The notes under the pieces were generated by a model. That model was not told the origin of the DNA. It was given only the letters and a program-made list of their open reading frames with translations, and made no database searches. A stretch of 64,000 bases of DNA from Closterium sp. Naga37s-1 (Eukaryota > Streptophyta > Zygnematophyceae > Desmidiales > Closteriaceae), in assembly GCA_947471745.1 (NCBI GenBank), contig CANJKZ010000428.1, positions 733,001-797,000 of the forward strand, given 5' to 3'. The first letter of the stretch is position 1. Each line of letters begins with the position of its first letter. A program made the translations under genes and the position numbers. Shown in pieces: positions 1 through 19,110 of the stretch.

Positions 1-1
1 T

Positions 2-2731
2 CCCCGTCCACAGCAAGGCTGGGGAGGTCTCCGGCCTGGAGACCCTGGGGTGGAGGTTGATCTGATGCGCCGCGTACCTCACCGCAAACGGCCACAGAAA
101 ATGGGGGGCAGCCGCATGCATCATAGACGTACGAGCGACGTCCATGACCATGCCAATGCGGCGCTCAGCAATCCCATTTTGCTGCGGTGAGTCCGGAAGC
201 GTGAAGGTCTGACGGATGCCCCGTGCACGACAGTAGGCACGCAGAAGGCCAGAGGAGAACTCTCCGCCTCTGTCCGAGTGCAGACGCAGAACAGGAAAGT
301 CCGAGCCGAAGCTCTGCCTGAGCTGGAGACGAGCTGCGCGGATCCAGTCGATCAGCACCTCAGTGACATCACCCTTGCTGCGCAAGGGGAAGACTGTGGT
401 GTAACGCGAGTAGTCGTCAACAACAAGCAGGATGTAGCGCTCGTGACCCTGTCCACGGACGCGGGCTGGGCCCCACACGTCCATGTGAAGTGTCTGCAAC
501 GGGGCCTCTGTCGAAGGAAACTGGGAGGAGTGAGGGGCAGCACGCTGGCGCCCCTCGACACAGGGGACACAGGCAGGGCCAGGGCCCTGAGGAAGGGGAG
601 GGAGGGACCGGGGGAGACCGGACACAAGAAGACGGGAGGCCATACCTCTGAGCCGAAGCAGAGAGGGGTGGCCAAGGCGGTGGTGCCAGAGGAGAGTCTC
701 GTGAGACAGGAGACGACACGAACAGGGGGCAGACTCAGGACCAGACCTGGACGCCGCAGCAAACACCTGACCCGACGTAACTACCTTACCAGACTCAGCA
801 ACTGGAGGAGACGCAGTGGTCAGAGTGTACAGGCTCGACCCCGGCTGACGGGTGAACGTAGCCAGGTGTCGGCCTGTGCCAGCCTCTGTACAGTGGGTCA
901 CTCGCTGACGTGCAGGAGTGAACTGGTGGACACCCGCATCCTGTAGGTCAGCACCACTCACCAGGTTCGTCGAGAACGAGGGGAGGTAGAGACCAGTCAG
1001 GGTGCCAGAGGGAGCCGCCGGACACGGGAGGACTGTGGAGAAACGAGACAGGACCGGACCCCCAGAGGGGTCAGCCAGAGACACCGCAACCGGCCGACTA
1101 AGCGGCGTGAGTGTGGTGCGGTCCCGAAAGAAGGAGCGAGACGCCCCAGAGTCAAGAGTGAAGGTGAGGGAGGCCGAAGCCGACGCGGTACCTGAGAGAG
1201 CAGACTCACCAGTACCTGAGGACGCAGACACACCAGCACCTAGAGCAGCAGCGTCGTAAGCACCTAGGGCAGCAGCCTCACCAGTACCTAGAGCAGCAGT
1301 CTCAATGCCCGGATCGGGCTGGAAACACCGGTAACAGTCACCCTCATCACTAATAGACACAGCATACATGGCAGAGAGAATAGCATCAAAGTCCAGATCA
1401 AAGATGGCAACCCCCGCCCTAGACAGCTCGTCCCAGCGAGGGATCTCGGAGGCCTCCGGGAACTGGTGACGCCATGCGTCCGTCAGGCGGCCAAAGCAGC
1501 GCGGAGTGGGGTGCGCACCCCCACACTGCTCACCCGCACGGTCGCCGGTGCGCAGGACGTAGGTACACGGACCAAAACCCCCACCCCGCTGGCGTGCAGT
1601 GTACCACTCACGGAGCTGCTGAGGGGACAGGGTCGCACGACCACGCTGCTGCTGCTGGCGCGAGCCACCACCGGAGCCACTCCTCTGCAAAGACCCGCGA
1701 CCAGCTCCACCGCCACCCCCACCGCCTCCACCGCCTCCGCTGCCTCCACTGCCGCCGCCGCCTCCACCGCCTCCTCCACCGCCGCCTCCTCCGCCACCTC
1801 CGCTACCACCGCCACCGCCGCCGCGGCCTCCGCCTCCACTGCCGCCACCGAACCCCCCACCCCCACCTCCACCTCCACCGCTACCCCCACTCCCCCCACT
1901 GCCTCCACCGCCACCTCCATCGCCCGCTCCTCCAGCTCCCTTGCCCCCCTTGCCCTTGCCAGGGCGGCGTCTCCCGCTAGGGGCAGACGCCGCACCGACC
2001 GACTCAAGACCAAGGAGGTCGGCCGAAGCAGCAGAGGCAACAGAGGGCAGCAGGGGGGAGGGAGAACACCCCTCAAAGATGGGGGTGCGCGGGTCACCTC
2101 GAGAGGCTCCTACAGCGACTATGCTCTTTTCTATCGCGAGGAGGGCCTTCTCGAGGAGGTCTACAGTGAGTGTGGTGGGACAGACTGAGAGAAAGTGGTC
2201 CCTGACTACTCGAAGGGAGTCAGGGAGGCGAGTGACTAGGAAGTACAGAGTGATGTACATGGGAGGGGGGTTCGCGGTGCAGAAGTCAGCAGGAAGTGCA
2301 GCGCGGTAGCGAGTGTCACTAGTGCGGAGGTGCGTAATGAGGTCAGCAACGGTGGGAAAAGAAGCAAGGTCAGGGAAGAGGTACGGCAGCATGAGACGGC
2401 TCAGTGCAGCAGTGGAAGGGGAGGAGTAGCGCGCGACTACAGCGGCGTACAAGGTCTGAGCACTCTTGTACTGACTAAAGTGCGCACGCTCGGAGGTAGG
2501 GAGGTGGCGACGCACAGCAAGACGTGCAGCAGCATCGCGCGTGGCCCACTGGGAGCGAACAGTGGCGTCAGCATCAGCAGCAGGGGCAGGGGAAGCGCCA
2601 GAGGTGAGGTCAAAGAGAGAGAGGCCGTCCGCCCTATCGCACTGTAAGAACAGCTGTAGGTCATCTACCCAGACCTCAAAGTCAATGGCCCGACCCTCAG
2701 CGTCAAAAGTGAGGACACTAGGGGTAGCCAT
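2..2731 (-). CDS. copia gag-pol polyprotein, partial (gag, protease, integrase)
   Basis: An open frame begins at the ATG complementary to 2729-2731 (MATPSVLTFDAEG...) and stays in frame at every point checked, down to the integrase residues encoded at 2-60 (...ETSPALLWTG). The N-terminal ~230 residues are a copia gag (UBN2-like) with the FEVWVDDLQLFLQ signature. A glycine-rich tract follows (~1700-1930), then a basic linker, the aspartic protease motif LDSGASRSFF (~1130), the GAG-pre-integrase motif WHHRLGHPS and an integrase core with DDYSRY, HSDRGGEFSS and PQQNG. These are family-standard functions: capsid, polyprotein processing and cDNA integration. The C-terminal RT/RNase H lies beyond the edge. 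The start is supported because gag homology begins at this ATG and repeats occupy everything upstream. Confidence 0.9.
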   Translation of the reverse strand, partial: MATPSVLTFDAEGRAIDFEVWVDDLQLFLQCDRADGLSLFDLTSGASPAPAADADATVRSQWATRDAAARLAVRRHLPTSERAHFSQYKSAQTLYAAVVARYSSPSTAALSRLMLPYLFPDLASFPTVADLITHLRTSDTRYRAALPADFCTANPPPMYITLYFLVTRLPDSLRVVRDHFLSVCPTTLTVDLLEKALLAIEKSIVAVGASRGDPRTPIFEGCSPSPLLPSVASAASADLLGLESVGAASAPSGRRRPGKGKGGKGAGGAGDGGGGGGSGGSGGSGGGGGGGGGFGGGSGGGGRGGGGGGSGGGGGGGGGGGGGGGGGSGGSGGGGGGGGGGGAGRGSLQRSGSGGGSRQQQQRGRATLSPQQLREWYTARQRGGGFGPCTYVLRTGDRAGEQCGGAHPTPRCFGRLTDAWRHQFPEASEIPRWDELSRAGVAIFDLDFDAILSAMYAVSISDEGDCYRCFQPDPGIETAALGTGEAAALGAYDAAALGAGVSASSGTGESALSGTASASASLTFTLDSGASRSFFRDRTTLTPLSRPVAVSLADPSGGPVLSRFSTVLPCPAAPSGTLTGLYLPSFSTNLVSGADLQDAGVHQFTPARQRVTHCTEAGTGRHLATFTRQPGSSLYTLTTASPPVAESGKVVTSGQVFAAASRSGPESAPCSCRLLSHETLLWHHRLGHPSLLRLRGMASRLLVSGLPRSLPPLPQGPGPACVPCVEGRQRAAPHSSQFPSTEAPLQTLHMDVWGPARVRGQGHERYILLVVDDYSRYTTVFPLRSKGDVTEVLIDWIRAARLQLRQSFGSDFPVLRLHSDRGGEFSSGLLRAYCRARGIRQTFTLPDSPQQNGIAERRIGMVMDVARTSMMHAAAPHFLWPFAVRYAAHQINLHPRVSRPETSPALLWTG

Positions 2732-3850
2732 GACAGCAGTAGACCAGCAGTGCAAGGAGTAGGGGAAGAGCACGCAGTGACAGAGGGTCTGTGCTCACCG
2801 GACAGGGCTGCTCGGGCGGCTCGGCTGCAGGGCGGCTCGGCCGCTGGGCGGCTCGGCGGCTGGGCGGCTCGGCGGCTGGGCGGCTCGGCAGCTGGGCGGC
2901 TCGGCAGCTGGGCTGTCGGCTGCACGGCGGCTCGGCTGGTGGGCGGCCGGGCGGCTCGGCTGCAGCGCGGCTCGGCGGCGGGGCGGCTCGGCTGCTCTGC
3001 TGCTGGGCGGCTCGGCTGCGCTGCTGTTGGGCGGCTCAGCTGGGCCGCTGACGTAGGGCGGCGGGGCCGCTGTAGAGGAGTGGCGGGGCCGCTGCAGAAG
3101 GACGGCGGGGCCGCTGGGTAGTGAGGCGGCGGGGCCGCGAAGACGGGCGGCGGGGCCGCTGCAGAGAAGCGGCGGGGCCGCAGTGAAGGGCGGCGGGGCC
3201 GCAACGAGAGAGGCGGCGGGGCTGCAGCGAGAGAAGCGGCGGGGCCGCGAAGTCGGGCGGCGGGGCCGCTGAGTAGGGCGGCGGGGCCGCAGTGAGAGGC
3301 GGCGGGGCCGCAGCGAGAGAGGCGGCGGGGCCGCGAAGACGGGCGGCGGGGCCGCTGAGACGGGTGGCGGGGCCGCAGTGAGTGGCGGCGGGGCCGCAGC
3401 GAGAGATGGCGGCGGGGCCGCGAAGACGGGCGGCGGGGCCGCAACGAGAGAGGCGGCGGGGCCGCAGAAAAGGGGCGGCGACGGGCCGTAGGCGGCGCGA
3501 AGCCGCAGGTAAGGGCGGCGACGGGCCGGGGCGGCTCGAAGCCGCAGGTAGAGGCGGCGCGAAGCCGCGGGAAGGGCGGCGACGGGCCTGGGCGGCGCGA
3601 AGCCGCAGGTAGGGGCGGCGCGAAGCCGCCGGTGAGGGCGGCGCAAAGCCGCGGGTAAGGGCGGCGACGGGCCGGGAAAAGGGCGGCGCGCCGCAGCCGC
3701 TAGGGCGGCTCGACGCGACCGTAAGGGCGGCGCGACGGGCCGCTAGGTGCGACTCGACGGGCCGCTAAAAAAAAAAAAAAAAAAAAAAAAGCAGGCGCGA
3801 CTCGAGGCGCGCTTCGGTGGGCCCAAGGAACAGTCCCTAGGAGGGGACCT
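2732..3850. repeat. GC-rich tandem-repeat leader of copia element
   Basis: Between primer-binding site and gag lies about 1.1 kb of short GC-rich repeats: ggcggctcggc-type units at 2815-3060, ggcggcggggccgc units at ~3050-3480, then gcgaagccgc-type units and an A-run near 3768-3790. Long open frames in several frames here are composition artefacts. The other LTR elements in the window have equivalent GC-rich leaders. Confidence 0.8.
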
Positions 3851-3862
3851 GCTCTGATTCCA
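3851..3862 (-). other. Primer-binding site of copia element
   Basis: The minus strand reads TGGAATCAGAGC directly after the LTR. It differs at one base from the TGGTATCAGAGC site, complementary to initiator tRNA-Met, that is usual in plant copia elements. Confidence 0.85.
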
Positions 3863-3996
3863 TGTGAGAATGAGAACGAGAATGGGGTGAACTATGAAAA
3901 TGAAGTGAGTACAAATATGAAACCCTAATTGGTTGTACCCCCTATGGGATACCCCACTATAGCCTACACAACAGCATAAGCTATAATGTTCTGACA
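3863..3996 (-). repeat. 5' LTR of copia element (134 bp)
   Basis: On the minus strand it begins TGTCAGAACATT and ends TTCTCACA (TG...CA termini). It shares the gtaccc(c)act...gcctaca block with the LTRs at 41724, 43157, 44861 and 49627, showing one related family set. Confidence 0.85.
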
Positions 3997-4766
3997 CGCG
4001 CAAGGTTAGAAAAGGCCCCGCGCATAAAGTCGACCAATCAGGCGCACTCTGTAATTGGTCGCGCGTACTGACATCCGTCCAACTGAATATATGATCGTGG
4101 AATCATATAACTATGCGCGGATTGGTTACGATATGGACCGAAATTGAGCGCAACTGTTTGCCTAGATGAGTGTGCTGATTTTTGTCGCGTATCCGAATAG
4201 TGACGTTGTCGCCCTCGTGCACGTCTTTCCGGGTACGCCACACTTTCGCGGGAAGAGACACGTTCGACGTAAGAATTTCAGGGCTAAAAACCGGTTTTGG
4301 GTAATGTGCCGGATTAAAAAAATTGCCAGAGGAAACCTCTGGCAAGACCACTCGAGCAATTATCATCGAATTGTCCGACCACGGTAGCAATTCGAGGCCA
4401 CGTATGCAACGGCAAATCACCGTTTCGGTGTCTGGAGAAATTCTCTCCCACACTTATCACTTATACAGGATTGTACGTCTCGCATTGGTTCCTTTATCCA
4501 CTCCACACCCTGGCAACCGTCGCTCCGCTCCCTTTTCTCCACAGAACAGCCTCCTATGGCTATGCGTAGCGATTATTACTACTCCAAACTTCTATATTTT
4601 CTACGCAGCTAGTTATACGATTTTTTAGCCTTATTGTTCCCCTCTTCTAGGGCATGGATGCCTCTTTCGCTTGTTCCGTTGTGTCAGTGGGTGCTCCATA
4701 CTTGGTAACGTGAGCCCGTAATTTAGTAGCACAGTTTAAGCAGTCCCTCTTACTAACTTGCTCGCC
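3997..4766. other. Intergenic region, presumed 5' region of the PAS-like gene
   Basis: This is AT-richer, non-repetitive DNA between the copia LTR and the large gene at 4767. No coding exon or clear core promoter element could be assigned. It is the only place for that gene's promoter and 5' UTR, unless an upstream intron exists. Confidence 0.4.
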
Positions 4767-13249
<8,483 letters not shown>

Positions 13250-13835
13250 TATGCTTAGTGCTGTATACATATTGTACTTTGCGTAGTGTTTAGGGCGTGT
13301 TGGTGTGCAGTTGGCTTAGGTGCGGATAGGCCTAGTAGATTTGTATATTTTCTGTTATGTAGTCCTTGTAAATTTGCCTTGACTGTAGACATTTTGGAAC
13401 CAAAGGAGCTAATCCCAAGAGAGTGCGGAATGTGTGCCTGCCTTCCGCGTGTAATAGACCACTCTAAACCGCGTACAACGCATCGTCACCTCCTACACCA
13501 TAGAAATGGATCTGACGCTCACCTCACCCTTCACAGCCGCGCTTCGCCAGAGCCGTTTTTCTCCCCGTGAAGCATACACCTTCCTTCAGTCCCGCGTGAG
13601 TCACGGAGCCTTCGCCTGTAATCGCTCTCATTAGGATTTGGTGAGCCAAGTGCGGTCTCGTCCCTGCCAGATTCGCGCTCCTTAGCCGGTCGTCGGTCAG
13701 GTGCTGAATCCTTGTTCGCCAAGGGCATTGTTTGCTGCCTAGACGGCGGGAGGGCGTTGTCGCTCGGCGAACCTGTGCGACTTGACCCGACGACGAATTA
13801 AGAGACTCGTGCGACCGAACGATTGGGACGAATCC
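13250..13835. other. Intergenic spacer between PAS-like and coiled-coil genes
   Basis: It holds the 3' UTR of the upstream gene and the 5' region of the next. No repeat or conserved coding exon was seen. Confidence 0.4.
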
Positions 13836-15508
13836 ATGGCGGATCTCTCCGCAGAGCTTCGACCATACGAGGAGCGCGCGGCGAAAGCGGAGGTACTGCG
13901 GCCGTGAACGCTCGTGAATGTAGATCTTCAAAAGGTTTTATTCCTTGTACTCTCTCCCCGTGTTTGCTTTTCGATTTCACCAATCGTGGTCTACCTCCGC
14001 TCTTCCCCTCCTCTCCCCCTCCCTCCCCCCACATTTCCTTCCCCCACCCCCTCTTCTTCCCCCCCGCCGCACGATCCTGGGAGCTTCAGGAGCGGCTGGC
14101 TAAGCTGGAGGCAATGGTGGGATCACTAGGTGAGTACCTACTCACCCCAAGTCCTCTTTTCTCTCTCCCCCTTACTCTCGCTCTCCCTCGCTCTCGCTCT
14201 CCATCTTGCCCTCTTCGCCTGCCCTTCCGGAGTCGTTTGAAGGTGAACATGGAAACGCGAGAGCTCACTGGAAGAGTGGAAGAGAGGAAGAGCTTGAGCT
14301 CACTGGAAGAGTGGAAGAGAGGAAGAGCTTGAGCTCACTGGAAGAGTGGAAGAGAGGAAGAGCTTGAGCTCACTGGAAGAGTGGAAGGATTTTCTGCACT
14401 GCACTGGGAGGGAACCAACCGGTTGATGATGAGCGCATGATGTTGGCTGCACTGCCTGGCTGGTTCTTGAGAAATCTCAGAAACTAACTGGCTCGTAGTT
14501 AACCATCTCTCACGCCACTGAAGCAAGAACGGACAGAGCTATCGACATGCCATGCCATGCCATGCCATGTCATGTCATGTTATACGCCTGCACCTTCTGT
14601 CTCTCCGTTCTCCCTCCCTTGTTGCGGCCGTACACCCCATCTCCCCTCAACCCATCCTCCTCTCTGCACCGCACCCCACCGCGCATCACCGCACCCCACC
14701 GCGCATCACCGCACCCCACCGTGGCGCCAGGGTCGTCGGCGCTGGTGGGGGACGAGAAAGCAGCGCTGGCAGCGTCGCTGGAAGCAGTAAAGGCGGCGCT
14801 GGTGGGAGCCAGGACGCACGTGCAGCAGGCTGTGCAGGACAGCGCGCAGGTGGGTGGGTGGGTTGGGAGGGGCGGGGCGTGACGTACGTGGGGGTTGGGG
14901 AGAGTGGGGGGTTTTGAGTCGACGCATGTGCAGCAGGCCGTGCAGGACAGCGCGCAGGTGGGTGGGTGGTTTGGCAGGGGCGTGATGTGGGGGGAGAGGG
15001 GGAGGGGTGGGGGGGTCGAGGCGACGCACGTGCAGCAGGCCGGAATGACGTCATAAGGATTGATCTCCCTCTGATGCGGTTTCCCTTTCACTCTGCCGCT
15101 TCACCAGCTGCCTTGGCGGCACCAATGCCAACCCATCATATCCCTTCGCATGTCTTGAGTCGACTCGACTCATCGAGTCGACTCGAAACACCTTCGCAGC
15201 TGCCTGTTTGGATGCACCAATGCCAATCCCTCATATCCCTTCGCAGGTCGCCTGTCTCCTTTCTACCTTGGACACCCCTCATATTCCTTCTCGCACCCTT
15301 CCCCCCTGGCTCCCCACCCCACCCCCCACTCCCTTCCCCTACATTGCCCTTTCCCCACACCGCCCGTTCCTCCTGCAAATATCTGTGTGAGCAGGCGCAG
15401 GCGCAGGCAGCGCAGCTGAGTGAGGAGAATGCGAAGCTCAAGTACCGAGTGCTGCACCTCTCCCGCGCTCTTAGAGACGCCGACGCCAAGCTCGCTGCTC
15501 CCGCCTGA
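13836..15508 (+). CDS. Small coiled-coil protein, four exons (~110 residues)
   Basis: Exons 13836-13892, 14090-14129, 14731-14849 and 15395-15508 join in consistent phase (0, 1, 0) with GT-AG borders. The product starts MADLSAELRPYEERAAKAE, continues ERLAKLEAMVGSL, then an Ala-rich helix (ALVGDEKAALAASLEAVKA), and ends EENAKLKYRVLHLSRALRDA..., a leucine-zipper-like helix. The last motif resembles the ENxKLKYRL heptads in the N-terminal leucine zipper of cytosolic arginyl-tRNA synthetases, and short plant proteins with similar helices, so a multimerisation role is possible; I do not assign a function. Introns carry tandem repeats, including a partial copy of the exon-3/intron junction at ~14926-14975. 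The charged, regular helical sequence and phase match make a real gene likely. Confidence 0.65.
14261..14386. repeat. 35-bp tandem repeat in intron 2 of coiled-coil gene
   Basis: Units starting gagctcactggaagagtgga occur at 14261, 14296, 14331 and 14366; the last is partial. Confidence 0.9.
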
Positions 15509-15759
15509 TCCTCTCTCTGTTTGTTTGGATATGCCACCTGGCACGTAGCAGCCTTGTGGGTTTGTGTTATGGCCATGGTTGTTTTTCATGGTTGGCACTG
15601 GGTAGCTGCGCATGACGTATGTATGTATCCATGCATGCATGGGTTGTCCTATTGCGCCTTCGTGCTGTCTTGATGGTGTGTTCAGAACAGGGCATGCGAT
15701 GGAGGGAGCAAGGCAGGCCTTTATGCCAGATCGCATATCCTACAGCTTTTATGTAGCTT
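15509..15759. other. Intergenic spacer
   Basis: This covers the 3' flank of the coiled-coil gene up to the edge of copia-like sequence. Nothing else was recognised. Confidence 0.4.
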
Positions 15760-15974
15760 GGCAGAAGCTGGGGGTGAAACTCAAAGACACCACACGAATT
15801 CCAAGCACAAGCAAGCGGCCACAAGGCCAGTTCAAGAGAGCACAATATATATAAAGGCAATGACAAGCAGAACACGCAACAAGAGCAACACTACAGCAAC
15901 CGTGGGCCTATCTCAACAAGCCCTAGCTGCACACAGAACCTGTGGTGGTCACCAGGCGCCAAGGCCTTGGTGAA

Positions 15975-18590
15975 GACGTCGGCAATGTTGGCCTCTGTTG
16001 CCACAAAGTCCAAGCGTGCCTGGTTACGTCGCTATACCGTCATCGCCCGGATATAAGACATATATGTCTTATCTCGTACACGGGCAAAAATGCTGGAGTT
16101 ATCTTGTAAACGGGATGGTTTAGGGTGTCTTATAAGTCTTATAAATGGAAACTTTTTAATCTACTTAGAAATATTTTCCGTACTTCTTTAAAAAGAGTTT
16201 CTCATAATGCGTGTGGATGTTGCGAAGGTGCCACTTCGATAACCTCTGCCCGAGACGCCACGTTATGGAGAACACCTGCAGGGGCAAATTTGGTAGGTCC
16301 TGGGTCAGCGCGTGGAAGAATTCGCGCTTCGCAAGGGTAAAAAAGTACGCGGTACTTCAACTTTCGCTATAATTTATTGAAGTTTCGATTATAAGACATA
16401 TATGTCTTATCTCATACACACAAATAGGTGTCTTATAATGAGGCTAGCCTGTTTATAAGAGACACCCGTATAGTAGACAACCCCTGTCTACTATTCAACA
16501 CTGTCTTATATCCGGGTGATGACGGTAGCTCTTGCAGGAGAAAGTACCTCACGTCAATATGCTTCACTATGCTCTCCAGTCGAAGCTCTCGACACAGGAG
16601 GATCATGGCCTTGTTGTCAGCGTACAAGGTCGGTGCAGAGCGAGGCCGCCCACCAAGGTCGGTGAGCAAGTCCGCCCACCAAGGTCGCCCAACAGGTCAA
16701 CCAGTGAAGCTCCTGTGCCGCCATGGCACCAGCGTAGATCTCTGCCTCTGCATTGGACGAAGCCACAGACGACGACCGTGTAGACCTCCACGACACAGCA
16801 CCAACATCCAGACTGAAGCAGTAACCCTGAGTCGAGCGCTGAGTCCCCACGTCGTCAGCGTAGGAAGAGTCGCAGTGACTGGTCAACACAACTGGCTGTG
16901 TCCCTCCAAGCACAAGCCCCATGCCTGATGTAGTCGCTAGGTGCTTCGCCACCCTCATAGCAGCTATCCAGTTAACAGGACGGTGTTTCCCAGTCGCAAC
17001 AAAGCGAGAGAGGACGCTGAGGGGAAAGGCGAGGTCCGGCCGAGTACAAGTCATCAGGTATATGAGGCAACGCACAAGCTCTGCGTAGGGACCACTTGAC
17101 TCAAAGGGCTCGTCAGGAAAAGGGCCAGTCAGTCGGTGGTGAACGGCAAGAGGACTGGGCTGTGTGGTGGAGAACTGAAACCCGAACGCCGAAGGACCTG
17201 CTGCACTATGTGTGACTGAGTCAGTGTGATGTTGTGAGCGGCTCTGTCCTTGGTGATCTGCCGGCCAAGGTAGTGCTGCAGTTCACCGAAGTCAGTGCAC
17301 GTGTGTCTCTTCCGCAGTTCGGACTTCACCTCAGCTAGAGCTGCCCTGTCTGCTGTATAAAGACCAAGTCGTCGACGTAAATTACTATAAAGAAAGGAGA
17401 GGAACCAGCGCAAACAAACAGCGATGGGTCAGCAGAGGAAAGGCGAAATCCAAGGTCACGAAGCGTGGAGCGAAGAATGTTGTGCCACTCACGGGGCGAC
17501 TGGCGGAGACCGTAGACTGGTCGCCTCAGGCTCCACTGGGTCCGAGGTGGGAAGGTGTTAGTGAAGCCAGGAGGACGCCGCAGCCAGAGATCTCCTCGTG
17601 TGGGCGGCCCTGGAGAAAAGCAGTGGAGAAGTCGAGGGAGTGCAGCTCGTAGTCTCGGTGTGCTGCTATGTGCAGTAACACCCGAAGAGTCGTCATCTTC
17701 CGGGTCGCGGCGAAGGTCTGGAAGAAGTCAACTACCTCACGCTGACTGAAACCCCTAGCCACGTTGCGTGCCTTGAACACAGGCGGTGATCCAAGCGACT
17801 GCTTGAAGAGCCACATGCTATCGACAACGTTCGCCCTGGGAGGGGGAACTGCGTCGACGTATGTGCCTGTGGATCTCCAAGACGCTAACTCTGAGTCCAT
17901 AGCCATTTTCCACTAAGAGGCCCACTCCCCTGACATTGCCTCACGGTACATGCGAGGAGTCGGAATGTCAAGGGCGCCGGGGTCTCCCTCAGGGGAGACC
18001 AACATGGCGCAGAGAGAGGGGGAAGCGGCTGCCAAGAACTCCAGTTCAAACTGCCTGTCCTCTAGGACGTCACAGCCAAAGGCAGACTCACCCCCGATGG
18101 ACAGAGGACGGGGAGATGAAGCAGCCACCATATGCGTGGCGTAGTCAAGACGGCGGGTGGAAGCAAAGTGAGCGACAGCGGCAGTTAGAGCCCAGACAGA
18201 CGACAGAGAGGCACGAGGGTCTGTGACAAGAGAGGCGAGAACACGTGTGACAACAGGGCGAGCAGAACGGTAGTAGCCAGTGATAGGGCGAGATGAGACA
18301 GCGAGAGATGACTCAGGAGGTGAGGGGAGAACAGACACAGGCGGAGCACGACGAGGACTAGAACGAAGCAAGACAGTGCAGAGGTCGTCAAAAGGAGACG
18401 AGGGACGAGCACGTGGAGGACAACAACTGGTCCAGTCGTGCGGGACAACAAGAGGAGACGACTGTGACGGAGGAGGAGAGAAAACAGTTGGAGCCGAGTC
18501 CGGAGGAGGAAACGTAGGACCCTACGCAGTAGGGGACTCTGAGTGGACAGGAGGAGAGGAAGGAAGACCAAGGGCTTGAAGGCCACTCAC
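15975..18590 (-). pseudogene. copia pol remnant (RT and RNase H), degraded
   Basis: Reading leftward: linker (...DIPTPRMYREAM), RT N-terminal part (STGTYVDAVPPPRANVVDSMW, FKARNVARGFSQREVVDFF, LHSLDFSTAFLQG), RT thumb region (KSELRKRHTCTDFGELQHYLG), RNase H (LMTCTRPDLAFPLSVLSRF, NAEAEIYAGAMAAQELHWL) and the C-terminal IADVFTKALAPGDHH tail. The frame is broken several times: a stop after EWAS near 17913, a shift after EEISG near 17570, loss of most of the YVDD region near 17400, and the MITE splitting the RNase H tail. It cannot encode an active enzyme. Confidence 0.85.
16037..16525. mobile_element. 489-bp MITE with 24-bp terminal inverted repeats and TA target duplication
   Basis: Bases 16037-16060 and the complement of 16502-16525 match at 23 of 24 positions (both begin CCGTCATC and end ATAAGACA). 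TA dinucleotides flank both ends (16035-16036, 16526-16527). Removing the insert rejoins the copia RNase H tail. Internally the palindromic core gacatatatgtc occurs twice (~16057 and ~16396). TA targets are typical of the Tc1/mariner superfamily; no transposase is present. A ~479-bp relative is at 48653-56673. Confidence 0.85.
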
Positions 18591-18599
18591 TGGAGGGAA

Positions 18600-18804
18600 C
18601 AGCTGCTGCAAAAGTGGCGGCTACGGCTAGGGCTGCTGCTGCGGCGGCGGTGGCGGTGGCTGCTGCGGCGGCGGCTGCTGCTGCTGCTGCTGGTCCTGCT
18701 GCTACTCCTACTGCTGCTGCTGCTGCTGCTGCTGCCGCTGCTGCTGCTGCTTGGTGTTGTTGCTGTTGCTGCTGCTGCTCCTGCTCATGCTGCTGCTCCT
18801 TCTC

Positions 18805-18836
<32 letters not shown>

Positions 18837-18860
18837 CCTACTCCTGCTTTTGCTGAGAAC
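18600..18860. repeat. CTG-rich trinucleotide repeat
   Basis: An imperfect (CTG)n tract at the right edge of the copia remnant gives Leu-, Ala- or Cys-run open frames that I regard as artefacts. It ends at a small hairpin: agaaccgcctt and its complement are separated by three bases at 18856-18880. Confidence 0.8.
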
Positions 18861-19110
18861 CGCCTTGAGAAGGCGGTTCTTGAGAAGACTGATGCTCTCT
18901 ATCTTTCGTTTTAGGCACATTCAAGCCTATTGTGACTATAACAGCAAACTCATTACCTGACGCTCGCCCGGCTCATGACTCAAAGTTCCACAATCCCCTT
19001 GTTTCCCCACACCCATTGCCGCACCCATCGCCCCACCCACCGCCCCACCCACCGCCGCACCCAACGCCCCACCCATCGCCGCACCCACCGCCGCACCCAT
19101 CGCCCTGCAG

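Larger units (their letters stand above)
1..3996 (-). mobile_element. Ty1/copia LTR retrotransposon, 5' part, cut by window edge
   Basis: The element reads leftward. In order it has a 134-bp 5' LTR (3863-3996), a primer-binding site (3851-3862), a long GC-rich leader (2732-3850) and an uninterrupted gag-protease-integrase frame that leaves the window at position 1. Reverse transcriptase, RNase H and the 3' LTR lie outside, so the target-site duplication cannot be checked; the five bases beyond the LTR are cgcgc. The domain order protease-integrase upstream of RT is the copia order, and the translated pieces align closely with the complete element at 49627-56632. Unlike that copy, no stop or frameshift was found here, so it may be younger or still competent. 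Confidence 0.9.
15760..18590 (-). mobile_element. Truncated copia retrotransposon remnant (3' half)
   Basis: The minus strand carries the 3' part of a copia element: the integrase-RT linker (from ~18590), reverse transcriptase, RNase H and a 3' untranslated tail. The stretch at ~15780-15850 resembles the 3' UTR of the complete copy at 49750-49880 (shared ggccacaaggccagttca). No LTR was found at either end and the 5' half is absent; at ~18590 the sequence passes abruptly into CTG repeats. It is interrupted by the MITE at 16037-16525. Confidence 0.85.

Noticed and set aside
278..1259. Plus-strand open frames of 85-222 codons at the left end
   Set aside because: They are antisense to the copia gag-pol frame, which shows family motifs and is continuous.
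18543..18960. Leu/Cys/Ala-run open frames, possible signal peptide of gene A
   Set aside because: They come from a CTG repeat in three frames; no N-cap exon or phase-compatible donor could be tied to the first LRR exon.
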